From contig NZ_FNFF01000005.1 of assembly GCF_900100315.1 (NCBI RefSeq), forward strand, positions 124,001 to 188,000: DNA of 64,000 nucleotides, in the 5' to 3' direction. This DNA is from Streptomyces indicus (lineage in GTDB: Bacteria > Actinomycetota > Actinomycetes > Streptomycetales > Streptomycetaceae). A model generated the notes under the pieces. That model was not told the DNA's origin. It did not search any database and saw nothing but the letters and a program-made list of their open reading frames with translations. The position numbers and the translations under genes are program-made. This document shows positions 42,853-51,196 of this stretch, in pieces (within the stretch, counting starts at the first letter, position 1; the number at the start of each line of letters is the position of its first letter).

Positions 42853-43827
42853 TCAGAGCGTGATGACCGTACGTTCGCCCTGCGCGTCCTCGTGTGCCCA
42901 CGCCGCCTCGACCTCCGCCAGCGGGAAGGGGTGCGGCCGCACCGTCATCGCGCCCGCGGTGATCGCGGCTGCGAGCTCGTCGAAAGCGCAGTCCTCCATG
43001 GCGACCGAGCCGAAGCCGCTGCCCAGGACGCGGAACGCGTTGGAGCGCAGGAAGTGGCCGGCCAGCGTGATGTCCAGGCCGCCCATTCCGCCGATCTGGA
43101 CCCAGTCGAGGAGCCGGGTGTGCTCGGTACGGGCGGAGAGTACGGCCTGCATGGCGAGTTCGGTGGGCGGGCCCCAGACGTAGTCGAGGACGACGTCGAC
43201 CTCGGCCGCGGCCCCGGCGTACGCCTTCGCGGTGGCGTCGGCGTCGTCGGTCAGTGCGATCACCTCGTCGGCGCCTTCGGACCGGAGCTGGTCGAGGCGG
43301 GCGCGGTTGCGTCCGGCGGCGATGACGCGGCCGGCGCCAAGATGCCGGGCGACCTTGACCGCCATGGATCCCGCGTTCCCGGTGGCGCCGATGATCAGCA
43401 CCGACTTGCCGGTGATGTCCGGCACGCGGGCCTTGAGCGCTACCCAGGACGACAGCGCCGGGTTCATCGTGGCCACGAGGGTCGCGGGGTCCGCCTCGGA
43501 CGGTACCGGGATCACGACGGCCGGATCGACGGCGATGCGCTCGGCGAGGGTGCCGGCGCCCATCACCATCACGAAGCCGAGGCTTCCGTCGGCCCGGCGC
43601 ACCACGGCGTCGGCGCCGGCGAGGGCCGGCAGCGCCGTGGGGCTCGTGTAGTGCTTGCCGGCCGCGATGCCCTTCGTGGCCCGGTGCACTCCGACGGCGA
43701 GCACGTCCACGACCTCCTGGCCGGGTCCGGGCTGCGGCTCCGGGATGACCCGGTAGTGCGGCGGCTCGTCGAAGGACTCGATGACGGCGGCATTGACGGT
43801 GGCGGTGGCCTTGGCGGTGGTGCTCAT
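42853..43827 (-). CDS. NADPH-dependent quinone oxidoreductase-like (zinc-free MDR family)
   Basis: 324 residues from MSTTAK. Medium-chain dehydrogenase/reductase fold: catalytic GroES-like half to about residue 130, then a Rossmann half with KSVLIIGATGNAGSMAVKVARHLGA (GATGxxG) and a basic residue in AAGRNRARLDQL, suggesting NADPH. The structural zinc Cys cluster is missing, as in quinone oxidoreductases. The TetR gene is divergent, and a perfect inverted repeat near this start suggests repression relieved by an electrophile or quinone. Substrate unknown. Confidence 0.88.
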   Translation of the reverse strand: MSTTAKATATVNAAVIESFDEPPHYRVIPEPQPGPGQEVVDVLAVGVHRATKGIAAGKHYTSPTALPALAGADAVVRRADGSLGFVMVMGAGTLAERIAVDPAVVIPVPSEADPATLVATMNPALSSWVALKARVPDITGKSVLIIGATGNAGSMAVKVARHLGAGRVIAAGRNRARLDQLRSEGADEVIALTDDADATAKAYAGAAAEVDVVLDYVWGPPTELAMQAVLSARTEHTRLLDWVQIGGMGGLDITLAGHFLRSNAFRVLGSGFGSVAMEDCAFDELAAAITAGAMTVRPHPFPLAEVEAAWAHEDAQGERTVITL

Positions 43828-43862
43828 GGGGCTGCGCTCCTGGACGACGGGCACGGAACTTA

Positions 43863-43880
43863 AGATACGGACCTGTATCT
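43863..43880. promoter_or_regulatory. Inverted repeat, probable TetR operator
   Basis: AGATAC (43863-43868) and GTATCT (43875-43880) form a perfect inverted repeat with a 6-bp spacer, 36 bp upstream of the oxidoreductase start and 62 bp upstream of the tetR start. Size and position fit a TetR dimer site controlling both genes. Confidence 0.65.
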
Positions 43881-43941
43881 AGTTTCGACGGTACGACTCC
43901 GGGATAAGATGCGCAAACGCACCTAAAAGGGGTGAGGCGCC

Positions 43942-44574
43942 ATGGGTGAGGACGGCAGCGGGACCACTCGCGGCCGCGCCGGCGCGACGGCGACGCGTCG
44001 GCGCGGGCAGGCGCTCGAGGGCGCGCTCCTCGACGCGGCCTGGGAGGTGCTGGTCGAGCAGGGGTACAGCGGCTTCACCTTCGAGGCGGTCGCCGCCCGC
44101 GCCGGTACGAGCCGGCCCGTTCTCTATCGCCGCTGGCCCACACGCGAGGACCTGCTGCTCGCTTCCCTCGCGAAGCACTGGCGGCCGCTGCCGGTCCCCG
44201 ACACCGGCAGCCTCCGCGAGGACGCGCTCACCCTCCTGCGTACGCTCAACGCCGAGCGCGGCCGCCTGGTGATCCTGCTGCGGGTCCAGCTGACGGACTA
44301 CTTCCGCGATACGGGCTCGAGCTTCGAGGACCTGCGCAACCGCCTCCGCCCGCAGGGCGAGCCGCCGTTCCGGACGATCGTCGGGCGCGCGGTCGAGCGC
44401 GGCGAGCTGCCGGCGGCGCCCCGCTCGCCCCGCGTCCTGGACCTGCCGTTCGATCTCGTCCGGCACGACATGCTCCTGAAGATGGGCGCGGTGCCGGACG
44501 AGTCGCTCGTGGAGATCGTCGACGAGGTGTGGCTCCCGTTGCTCGGCCTCCGGCAGTCGCGGCCGAGCGCATGA
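43942..44574 (+). CDS. TetR/AcrR family transcriptional regulator
   Basis: 210 residues. A Gly/Arg/Thr-rich N-terminal tail of about 20 residues leads to the TetR HTH: LLDAAWEVLVEQGYSGFTFEAVAARAGTSRPVLYRRWPTREDLLLASL. The C-terminal helices form the ligand pocket (LVILLRVQLTDYFRDTG; LDLPFDLVRHDMLLKMG). AGGGG lies 11 bp upstream of the ATG. Divergent from the oxidoreductase gene, with the AGATAC/GTATCT repeat between them as the likely operator. Convergent with the RibD-like reductase gene, 13 bp apart. Confidence 0.92.
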   Translation: MGEDGSGTTRGRAGATATRRRGQALEGALLDAAWEVLVEQGYSGFTFEAVAARAGTSRPVLYRRWPTREDLLLASLAKHWRPLPVPDTGSLREDALTLLRTLNAERGRLVILLRVQLTDYFRDTGSSFEDLRNRLRPQGEPPFRTIVGRAVERGELPAAPRSPRVLDLPFDLVRHDMLLKMGAVPDESLVEIVDEVWLPLLGLRQSRPSA

Positions 44575-44587
44575 GGAGGCTCGCGGG

Positions 44588-45187
44588 TCAGCGGACGCGG
44601 TCGTAGACCAGGGCCAGTTCGCCCAGCTTGCCCGACTCCTGGTGAGTGAGGTTCCACTGCCCGGCGGGCAGCCCGTCCTCGAAGAGCCGTTCGCCGCCGC
44701 CTGCGATCTCGGGGCAGATCATCAGGTACAGGCGGTCCACGAGGTCGGCGGCGAGCAGCGGCTTGAGGATGCTGGGCGCCGTGTTGACGAGGATGTCCCC
44801 CTCGCCGCTCGCCTTGAGGTCACGGATGACCTCCTCGACCGGCCCGTCGACGACCCTGGTCCGCTCCCAGGGCGCCTCGGTCAGGGTGGTCGAGAAGACG
44901 ACCTTCTCCGCACCCGCAAGCCACCGGGCGTAGCCACGGTCGCGCGGATCGGCGTTCTCGTCCTCGGCGACCGCCGACCAGTAGCCCACGAAGCCGAGCG
45001 CGTTGCCCCGCCCGAAGACGGCCGTGGTCTTGTCCTGCCAGATGCGGGCGAGGTGGTCGCGGGCGGTGTCGGTGACGGCGTACGGGATGATCGCGCCCAT
45101 GTCACCAGGCCCTCCTGCGCCGTGGTAGCGCCCGTCGAGGGTGAGGCTGATGTTGGCGGTCACCTTGCGCGGGGTGGCGGCGTTCAT
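44588..45187 (-). CDS. Dihydrofolate reductase family protein (RibD C-terminal domain-like)
   Basis: 199 residues. The RibD_C/DHFR-like fold is recognisable: VTANISLTLDGRYHGAGG at the N-terminus, AVFGRGNALGFVGYW, EKVVFSTTLTEAPWERTRVV, ILVNTAPSILKPLLAADLVDRLYLMICPEIAGGGERLFEDG. This family reduces pyrimidine- or pterin-like substrates with NADPH, but the stand-alone streptomycete members have no assigned substrate. It is on the same strand as the downstream-oriented ArsR-SRPBCC gene pair region, with a 123-bp gap containing a 15-bp near-repeat (GCCTTACT-TGGCGG). Confidence 0.85.
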   Translation of the reverse strand: MNAATPRKVTANISLTLDGRYHGAGGPGDMGAIIPYAVTDTARDHLARIWQDKTTAVFGRGNALGFVGYWSAVAEDENADPRDRGYARWLAGAEKVVFSTTLTEAPWERTRVVDGPVEEVIRDLKASGEGDILVNTAPSILKPLLAADLVDRLYLMICPEIAGGGERLFEDGLPAGQWNLTHQESGKLGELALVYDRVR

Positions 45188-45310
45188 GGTGGGTCCTCTC
45201 GGGTCGGTCAGGCGTCGTTGGCGGTGCTGTCGGTGGCGCGATTCCTTGTGGCGCCTCGCTCGGCGGGTGCGGGATGCCTTACTTGGCGGATTACTTGTTC
45301 GCCGGGTGCC

Positions 45311-46141
45311 TTACTGGGCGGCGCTTCCCTTACGAGCAGGGCGAGTTGAGGCAAGGGCGGCGGCGAGCTGGTCGAGCACTTGGCCCCAGCCTGTCTCGAT
45401 GCCGGCGATGAAGGGAGCCGCCTCGACGGCGGCGCCGGAGAGGCCGAGTGCGAGGCGGAGCGCCGTGCCCCCGTCCGCCTCCGCGAGGGTCAGGTCGTAG
45501 TGACCGGAGAAGCTGATCCCGCCGTCGGCGTCGTGCACCGACAGGTCGAACACGAGCCGCTCGCCTTCGACCGCCTCCTGTACGCGGCCGGACGAGCGGT
45601 AACTGCCGTCCGCGTCGCGGTAGTCGAGGACGGCGCGGCCGCCCTCCTCCGGTTCGAGCACGCAGTCCGTGACCGTCATGGACGGCGGGACCCACCAGGA
45701 GGCGAGCAGGTCCGGCTCGACCCAGTGCCGCCACACCGTGGCGCGGTCCGCGGCGAACCGGCGCTCGAACACGAAGGTCCGTCCGTCCGCCCACCGGTCG
45801 CCGCCACGGTCCGCCGCGGCCGCCTCCGCCTCCACGGCGGCCCGGTAGCGCGCGAGGACGTCCAACTCCCCCTGCTGCGCGACCGCCATGTCCGCCAGAG
45901 CGCCCACGCGCCGCCCGAACTCCGCGAGCGTGGCGGGCTCGACGGCGTAGACACGCCGCTGCCCGAGCGGATGCACCGTGGCGAGCCCGGCCCGCACGAG
46001 GGTCTGGAGGTGCTTGGTCGTCTGCGGCTGCCGCAGCCCGGTCAACTCGGCCAGCTCACCGACGGACCGGGGCCGTCCGGCGAGCAGCTCGACGAGGCGC
46101 CAGCGTGCGGCGTCGCCGAGCGCGGCTGCGATGCGCTCCAT
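45311..46141 (-). CDS. ArsR-type HTH fused to SRPBCC (AHSA1-like) domain
   Basis: 276 residues. Residues 1-75 are an ArsR winged helix (IAAALGDAARWRLVELLAGRPRSVGELAELTGLRQPQTTKHLQTLVRAGL), without the metal-binding Cys of ArsR. Residues about 125-265 are an SRPBCC/AHSA1 domain (FVFERRFAADRATVWRHWVEPDLLASWW, GISFSGHYDLTLAEADGGTALRLAL). In most genomes these are two neighbouring genes; here they are one frame. The hydrophobic cavity could sense a lipophilic ligand. A CCCCATGGGG palindrome lies just upstream and may be autoregulatory. Confidence 0.88.
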   Translation of the reverse strand: MERIAAALGDAARWRLVELLAGRPRSVGELAELTGLRQPQTTKHLQTLVRAGLATVHPLGQRRVYAVEPATLAEFGRRVGALADMAVAQQGELDVLARYRAAVEAEAAAADRGGDRWADGRTFVFERRFAADRATVWRHWVEPDLLASWWVPPSMTVTDCVLEPEEGGRAVLDYRDADGSYRSSGRVQEAVEGERLVFDLSVHDADGGISFSGHYDLTLAEADGGTALRLALGLSGAAVEAAPFIAGIETGWGQVLDQLAAALASTRPARKGSAAQ

Positions 46142-46149
46142 GACAGGAA

Positions 46150-46171
46150 GTATTCCCCCATGGGGATATTC
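46150..46171. promoter_or_regulatory. Palindrome around CCCCATGGGG upstream of the ArsR-SRPBCC gene
   Basis: The 10-bp palindrome CCCCATGGGG is flanked by partly symmetrical AT-rich ends (GTATTC / GATATTC), 9 bp upstream of the start. The position suits autorepression by the ArsR-type protein. Confidence 0.45.
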
Positions 46172-46197
46172 TCGTCAAGGAATACGAAGGATCTCGT

Positions 46198-46551
46198 TCA
46201 GGAGCCGAGCCTCGCCCGCTCTCCGCCCCGGCCGTCTCCGCCGACCTCCCCGGGCAGATACAGCCGCATCCGCACCTCGTCCTCCGGCTCGACCACGACC
46301 GGAATGCCCCAGTGGGCGCTCAGCGCGCGGCCGACCTCGATCAGCCGGAGCCGCTCGGGCGGGGTGTGGGCGGGGAAGGAGACCTCGCCGTGGTCGGCGA
46401 GGGCGTTACCGAGTTCCGCGAACAGGACGCGGCGGGCCCGCTGCTCCTCCTCGGGCGTGAGCGGAGTACGCCCCCTCTCCCCCTCCGGCGTGAGCGGAGT
46501 GCGCTCGCCGTCGTCCCCGACGGCGCGCACGTTGTACAGGTCCCGGATCAC
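46198..46551 (-). CDS. Small hypothetical protein
   Basis: 117 residues, acidic, with a duplicated TPLTPE-G/E motif near residues 18-36 and a better ordered block ERLRLIEVGRALSAHWGIPVVVEPEDEVRMRLYLPGE. No membrane helix or known motif. It overlaps the upstream CGNR gene by 4 bp (ATGA), so the two are co-translated. The function is unknown. Confidence 0.68.
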   Translation of the reverse strand: MIRDLYNVRAVGDDGERTPLTPEGERGRTPLTPEEEQRARRVLFAELGNALADHGEVSFPAHTPPERLRLIEVGRALSAHWGIPVVVEPEDEVRMRLYLPGEVGGDGRGGERARLGS

Positions 46552-47129
46552 AGCGACTCCTTGCGGTGGCGTTCATGGTGTCTGGCTACGCGGGCGCGGT
46601 TGCCGCAGGAGGGTTTGCACCACTCCTGGCGCGGATGCTCCTTGAGGAAGTAGCGCACGCAGCGCGGGGCATGGCAGGCCCGCAGTCTGCCCCGATCCGG
46701 TCCGGCGAGGAAGGCGATGGCTGCCCGCGCCAGCTCGGCCACCAGTACGTCGGCCGGCGTCGCGGCGGCGACGGGCCGCAATAGGGAGGCGGGCTCACCG
46801 GTCCAGTCGAAGACCGGTACGACAGGGACGCGCGCGGCGGCCGCGTTCAGCCGGGCCACCGCCTCGGACTCTGGAAGCAGCCGGCGCGCGTCCGCCGGGC
46901 TCGGCTCCGCGGGGCGTACGGCCTTTGCGAACAGGGCACGGACTGCGGCACGGAGGTCCCGTACCGCCGCGAGCGTCCCGGCGTCCGCGGTGAACTCCCC
47001 CAGTTCCGGCAGTCGTTGACGCACCCAGACGGTCAGCCCGTCCGGATCGGTGAGATCGTCTGCGACACCGCCGTGGCCGTCGTGGCGGATGGTGAGCGCG
47101 AGGTCGAGGACCAGTGGCGAGTCCGGCAT
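46548..47129 (-). CDS. ABATE/CGNR zinc-finger protein
   Basis: 193 residues. An N-terminal ABATE-type helical domain (LVLDLALTIRHDGHGG; LRAAVRALFAKAV) is followed by a C-terminal CGNR zinc finger: C-HAPRCVRYFLKEHPRQEWCKPSCGNRARVARHHER, with Cys at CHAPRC and CKPSC and the CGNR box. This two-domain family is taken to be a stress-responsive transcription regulator. The start is 38 bp from the divergent flavoprotein gene. It overlaps the small hypothetical gene downstream. Confidence 0.9.
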   Translation of the reverse strand: MPDSPLVLDLALTIRHDGHGGVADDLTDPDGLTVWVRQRLPELGEFTADAGTLAAVRDLRAAVRALFAKAVRPAEPSPADARRLLPESEAVARLNAAAARVPVVPVFDWTGEPASLLRPVAAATPADVLVAELARAAIAFLAGPDRGRLRACHAPRCVRYFLKEHPRQEWCKPSCGNRARVARHHERHRKESL

Positions 47130-47187
47130 GCGCTAATGATAACTTCGCCACCAAGCATTAGGTCTGGTGGGTGGCGGAGGTGCGCGC

Positions 47188-47847
47188 ATGGCCGGGGATC
47201 TGCGGCAAGTGCTGCGGGGCATCGAGGTGTTCGCGGGCGAACTGCCCCTATTCGACCCGAACGCCGCGCCCGCGACACCCGACGAGCTGTTCACCGAGTG
47301 GCTGCTGCACGCCTTGGAGGCCGGTGTGCGCGAGCCGCATGCGATGACGCTCTCGACGGCCGGCGCGGATGGCAACCCGACGGCGCGCGTCCTGATCCTC
47401 AAGAACGTGGAGGCCGGCGGCTGGCAGTTCGCCTCGGACAGCGGCGGGGTCAAGGGTCGCAACCTCGCCGAGCGGCCGTACGCGGCACTGACCTTCTACT
47501 GGCCGGAGCTCGCCCGGCAGGTGCGGGTCCGCGGGCCGGTCACACCCGAGAGCGCCGAGGCCTCGCGCGCCGACTTCCTCGCCCGCGGGGTCGGGGCGCG
47601 GGCCGAGTCGCTGCTCGCCCGGCAGTCGCAGCCCCTGGACGACCTCGCGTCGCGGGACGCGGCCGTCGCCGTGTCGCTTGCCCGCGTGGAGGAGGACCCC
47701 GGCCTCGCACCGGAGGGCTGGCGGCTGCTCACAGTGCGGGCGGAGTCCGTGGAGTTCTGGCAGGGCGACAAGGAGCGCCGGCACACGCGCCTCGCGTATC
47801 TCCGCACGGGGGACGGCAGTTGGCGCAGGCAGCTGCTGTGGCCGTGA
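47188..47847 (+). CDS. Pyridoxamine 5'-phosphate oxidase (PdxH/PhzG-type) flavoprotein
   Basis: 219 residues from the ATG at 47188, which has GGAGG 8 bp upstream. FMN-binding split barrel: EPHAMTLSTAGADGNPTARVLILKNVEAGGWQFASDSGGVKGRNLAERPYAALTFYWPELARQVRVRGPV matches the PdxH core, including the substrate-side Arg/Lys. The C-terminal dimerisation segment ends ESVEFWQGDKERRHTRLAYLRTG with the family Arg-x-x-Arg region. It could make pyridoxal phosphate or, like PhzG, oxidise a secondary metabolite. No phenazine genes are nearby. Confidence 0.88.
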   Translation: MAGDLRQVLRGIEVFAGELPLFDPNAAPATPDELFTEWLLHALEAGVREPHAMTLSTAGADGNPTARVLILKNVEAGGWQFASDSGGVKGRNLAERPYAALTFYWPELARQVRVRGPVTPESAEASRADFLARGVGARAESLLARQSQPLDDLASRDAAVAVSLARVEEDPGLAPEGWRLLTVRAESVEFWQGDKERRHTRLAYLRTGDGSWRRQLLWP

Positions 47848-47921
47848 CCCGTACGGCGGACAAAAGTGCCGGCACATCGCCCGACGGGCGCCGCCACGGC
47901 GAGAGACGAGGAGCACCGAAG

Positions 47922-48635
47922 GTGACGCGGATCGACTACTGGCGGGCCGGTCTCACCGAGATTCCCGACGACGTGTGGCAGCCGGACGTGGAAGTGCTGC
48001 TCCTGCCGGACAACGCGCTGACCGTCCTGCCCTCCCGCATCGGGACGCTCCAGCAACTCCACACTCTGGATCTCGGCCACAACCGCCTCACCGAGGTGCC
48101 GCCGGAACTCGGCGACCTCAGCGGGCTCTCGCGCTTCCTCTATCTGCACGACAACTACCTGAGCGCTCTTCCCGAGGCGCTCGGGCGGCTGACGCGGCTG
48201 CGCTATCTGAACGTCGGCGAGAACCTCCTCACCGCACTGCCGGACGAACTGGGCGGTCTGAAGTCGCTGGTGGAGCTGCGCGCCCAGCACAACCGCCTGA
48301 CCCGCCTGCCGGACAGTCTGGGCGCACTCGGTGCCCTGCGCGAGCTGTGGCTGCGCGGCAACCGGCTCACCGAACTCCCGCCGGGCACCAGCCACTTGAC
48401 GGAGCTGCGCGAGGTCGAGCTCCGGGAGAACCTGTTCTCCGAGGTCCCGGCCGGGCTGCGGGAGCTGCCTCTCCTGCGCAAGGTGGATCTGCGGTCCAAT
48501 CAGGTACGGGACCTGCCCGGCTGGCTCCTCAGTCTGCCCGCGCTGGAGAAGCTGGACCTGCGCTGGAATCCGCTGGACGGGGACTGCTCGGTGCTCGATG
48601 TGCTGGAGCGGCGGGGGTGTGTGGTCCTGCGGTGA
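47922..48635 (+). CDS. Leucine-rich repeat protein
   Basis: 237 residues from a GTG at 47922 with GAGGAG 8 bp upstream. It consists almost entirely of about nine 23-residue leucine-rich repeats of the pattern LxxLxLxxNxLTxLPxxLGxL (VEVLLLPDNALTVLPSRIG, LHTLDLGHNRLTEVPPELG, LVELRAQHNRLTRLPDSLG). There is no signal peptide, membrane helix, kinase or Roc-COR domain, so it is a small cytoplasmic binding scaffold. The 5' end is 74 bp after the flavoprotein gene on the same strand. Confidence 0.9.
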   Translation: MTRIDYWRAGLTEIPDDVWQPDVEVLLLPDNALTVLPSRIGTLQQLHTLDLGHNRLTEVPPELGDLSGLSRFLYLHDNYLSALPEALGRLTRLRYLNVGENLLTALPDELGGLKSLVELRAQHNRLTRLPDSLGALGALRELWLRGNRLTELPPGTSHLTELREVELRENLFSEVPAGLRELPLLRKVDLRSNQVRDLPGWLLSLPALEKLDLRWNPLDGDCSVLDVLERRGCVVLR

Positions 48636-48643
48636 GGAGGTGC

Positions 48644-48671
48644 CGGGGCGGACGGGTACCGGTCCGCCCCG
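48644..48671. terminator. Hairpin terminator between LRR and methyltransferase genes
   Basis: A perfect 10-bp stem (CGGGGCGGAC, 48644-48653, with complement at 48662-48671) closes an 8-base loop. It begins 9 bp after the LRR stop and lies between convergent genes. Confidence 0.75.
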
Positions 48672-48717
48672 CGGTCGCCACCGGTACGCCGTACGGCCCG
48701 CGCGGTCCCGAGCCGGT

Positions 48718-49470
48718 TCAGGCCCGGCAGCGCAGCAGCTCCAGCGGCGGGTTCACGAACAGGTCCGCCCAGAACTCCTCGCCGTACTCCTTGATCCCCG
48801 CCTCCGAGATGTGCAGCGGCACCCATTCGAGGTCGCGGAACCCGGCCGCGGTCAGGGAGTTCTCGTACACCTCGCGGCGCGGGCGCGGCGTGACGAAGCT
48901 GACCGGGTGGCCCGGCAGGTGCGCGGTCAGGCGGGCCAGCGGACCGGTCTCGGCCTCCTCGCCGGTCAGTTCGCTGCGGAAGCCGTACTTGTCGATGGAG
49001 GGTCCGTCGAAGCGGAAGTCGGGCGACTGGTTGAGGATGACGAACTGTCCGCCCGGCTTGAGGCTGCGGTGGATGTTGCGGCACATCCGCTCCATGGCGG
49101 CGATGTCCGCGGCGTAGCTGAGGAGCTGCACGCCGACGGCGAGGTCGAACTGCTCGTCGAGCTCGCGCAGTTCGGCCACGTCGCCCGCTTCGTAGCGCAC
49201 CCCGAGCGGCGCCGCCTCCTCCAGGCGCCGGGCCACGGCGACCATCTCGGTGGAGATGTCGATGCCGAGGACGTCCGCGGCGCCGCGCCGCTTGAACTCG
49301 CGGCTGTAGAAGCCGGTCCCGGACGCCAGGTCCAGGACCGACCTGCCCGTCACGTCCCCGACCAGGGCCAGGACGCTGGGCACCTCCCCGTACTGCGCCA
49401 GCGGCAACGCCTTGAAGCCCTCGAACGCCTCGCCGATCCCGTCGTACAGCTGCGTGCTCTGCGTAGTCAT
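48718..49470 (-). CDS. Class I SAM-dependent methyltransferase
   Basis: 250 residues from MTTQSTQLYDG; six residues upstream are possible. Rossmann SAM fold: motif I VLDLASGTGFYSREF, acidic ribose-binding residue in VLGIDISTEMVAVARR, YEAGDVAELRELDEQFDLAVG and the post-II LKPGGQFVILNQSP. The C-terminal half (IDKYGFRSELTG, HISEAGIKEYGEEFW) would bind the substrate, which is unknown. No biosynthetic cluster is adjacent. Confidence 0.9.
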   Translation of the reverse strand: MTTQSTQLYDGIGEAFEGFKALPLAQYGEVPSVLALVGDVTGRSVLDLASGTGFYSREFKRRGAADVLGIDISTEMVAVARRLEEAAPLGVRYEAGDVAELRELDEQFDLAVGVQLLSYAADIAAMERMCRNIHRSLKPGGQFVILNQSPDFRFDGPSIDKYGFRSELTGEEAETGPLARLTAHLPGHPVSFVTPRPRREVYENSLTAAGFRDLEWVPLHISEAGIKEYGEEFWADLFVNPPLELLRCRA

Positions 49471-49672
49471 CGCGTCGTGTCCCCGCACATCGTCGGTTCA
49501 CGGCGGTGTGCCGCCGTCGTGTGAGGAGTACATCGCCCGGCGGGCCTGGTCAGCCAGGACGTGAAGGCATGAAGAGCCGCGCGGCTCGGAGCCGCGACTT
49601 CGTAGGGATCTACGAGAGACAGGGCCGTGGCGGACCGGCGGTACGCACGGTCCCGGGGTCCGCCCGCCGCCG

Positions 49673-49921
49673 CTACGTGAGGTCGAACTCGCCGTCCCGC
49701 GCCCCCAGTACGAACGCCCGCCATTCGGCGGGCGTGAAAATCAGGGACGGGCTCTCGGGCCGGCCGCCGTTGCGCATCGCGATGAAGCCCTCGACGAAAG
49801 CGATCTGCACATCCCCCTGGTTGCGGGTGCCCGACTGCCAGTCGGCCCGGCTCAAGTCGAGGTCCGGCTTCTCCCAGCCCTCGAGCGGGTGCTGTCGGGT
49901 GGTGGTGGTGCTCTCGGCCAC
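49673..49921 (-). CDS. DUF397 domain-containing protein
   Basis: 82 residues from a GTG with GGGAGGAG upstream. The DUF397 pattern is present: DWQSGTRNQGDVQIAFVEGFIAMRNG, then SLIFTPAEWRAFVLGARDGEFDLT. These small proteins usually sit beside an XRE-family regulator of the WhiJ/BldB-associated type and act with it. No HTH partner is present on either side, so this is an orphan copy. Function in development is known only for some family members. Confidence 0.88.
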   Translation of the reverse strand: MAESTTTTRQHPLEGWEKPDLDLSRADWQSGTRNQGDVQIAFVEGFIAMRNGGRPESPSLIFTPAEWRAFVLGARDGEFDLT

Positions 49922-50023
49922 GTCCCTGCTCCTCCCGGTTTGTCGTCCGCCCGCCAGACTAGCGAGCACCGCGGGTGCCGGACAGGCCACGGAAGGAGGA
50001 CGGCCCGCCCGGCACCCCTGACG

Positions 50024-51196
50024 TCAGCTCTGCGGCGGCTCCGAACCGACCAGCCACATGGCGAAGAACTGCGAACCGCCGCCGTACGCATGGCCCATGG
50101 CCTTGCGGGCGCCGTCCACCTGGTGCTCGCCGGCCTGCCCGCGCACCTGGAGCGCGGCCTCGGCGAAGCGGATCATTCCGGAGGCGCCGATGGGGTTGGT
50201 GGAGAGCACCCCGCCCGACGGATTGATCGGCAGATCTCCCTCGATCTCGGTGACGCCGGACTCGGTGAGCTTCCAGCCCTCGCCCTCCTCGGCGAAGCCG
50301 AGGTTCTCCAGCCACATGGGCTCGTACCAGGAGAAGGGCACGTAGATCTCGGCGAGGTCGATCTCGCGGCGCGGGTCCTTGATGCCGGCCTGCCGGTAGA
50401 CGTCCGCCGCGCAGTCCTTGCCGGCCTGCGGCGAGACGAAGTCCTTGCCGGCGAACATCGTCGGCTCCGAGCGCATCGCGCCGCCGTGCATCCAGGCGGG
50501 CGGCTGCGGTGAACGGGCCGCGCCCGCACGGTCGGTGAGGATCATGGCGCAGGCGCCGTCGGAGGAGGGGCAGGTCTCGGAGTAGCGCACCGGGTCCCAC
50601 AGCATCGGCGAGGACTGCACCTTCTCCAGGGTGATGTCCTTCTCGTGCAGATGCGCGTAGGGGTTCTTCAGGGCGTTGCGCCGGTCCTTGTACGCGACCA
50701 GCGAGCCGATGTGGTCCGGTGCTCCGGTACGCCGCATGTACGCGCGCACGTGCGGGGCGAAGAAACCGCCGGCGCCCGCGAGCAGCGGCTGCTGGAACGG
50801 GACGGGCAGCGACAGGCCCCACATCGCATTGGACTCGGACTGCTTCTCGAACGCGAGCGTGAGCACGGTTTGGTGCACCCGCGAGGCGACGAGGTTCGAG
50901 GCGACGAGCGCGGTCGAGCCGCCGACCGAGCCGGCGGTGTGCACCCGCAGCATCGGCTTGCCGACCGCGCCGAGCGCGTCGGCGAGGTAGAGCTCCGGCA
51001 TCATGACGCCCTCGAAGAAGTCGGGCGCCTTGCCGATGACGACGGCGTCGATGTCGGCCCAGGTCAACTGGGCGTCGGCGAGAGCCCGTTGGGCTGCTTC
51101 GCGGACGAGTCCGGCGATGGAAACGTCCTTGCGGGCGGCGACGTGCTTGGTCTGGCCGATGCCGACGACGGCCACCGGTTCTTTTCCGGCACTCAC
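50024..51196 (-). CDS. Thiolase-fold lipid-transfer protein, Ltp3-like (probable sterol side-chain aldolase)
   Basis: 390 residues from a GTG that overlaps the preceding gene by 4 bp. Overall SCP2-thiolase fold (VAVVGIGQTKHV, REIDLAEIYVPFSW, DLPINPSGGVLSTNPIGASG). The nucleophilic Cys is missing (HTAGSVGGSTAL where thiolases have a CASG-type motif), the active His is Asn (NPIGASG), and the C-terminal Cys motif is AYGGGSQ. It is therefore not a thiolase. The order DUF35, 348-residue and 390-residue protein matches Rv3521, Ltp4, Ltp3 and the ltp3/ltp4 genes of Rhodococcus rhodochrous needed for C24-branched sterol side chains. It probably catalyses a retro-aldol cleavage with DUF35. Confidence 0.82.
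   Translation of the reverse strand: MSAGKEPVAVVGIGQTKHVAARKDVSIAGLVREAAQRALADAQLTWADIDAVVIGKAPDFFEGVMMPELYLADALGAVGKPMLRVHTAGSVGGSTALVASNLVASRVHQTVLTLAFEKQSESNAMWGLSLPVPFQQPLLAGAGGFFAPHVRAYMRRTGAPDHIGSLVAYKDRRNALKNPYAHLHEKDITLEKVQSSPMLWDPVRYSETCPSSDGACAMILTDRAGAARSPQPPAWMHGGAMRSEPTMFAGKDFVSPQAGKDCAADVYRQAGIKDPRREIDLAEIYVPFSWYEPMWLENLGFAEEGEGWKLTESGVTEIEGDLPINPSGGVLSTNPIGASGMIRFAEAALQVRGQAGEHQVDGARKAMGHAYGGGSQFFAMWLVGSEPPQS

Noticed and set aside
47016..47921. N-terminal extension of the LRR protein's open frame
   Set aside because: It overlaps the PNPOx-type flavoprotein gene in another frame and is Arg/Gly-rich; the GTG at 47922 has its own SD.
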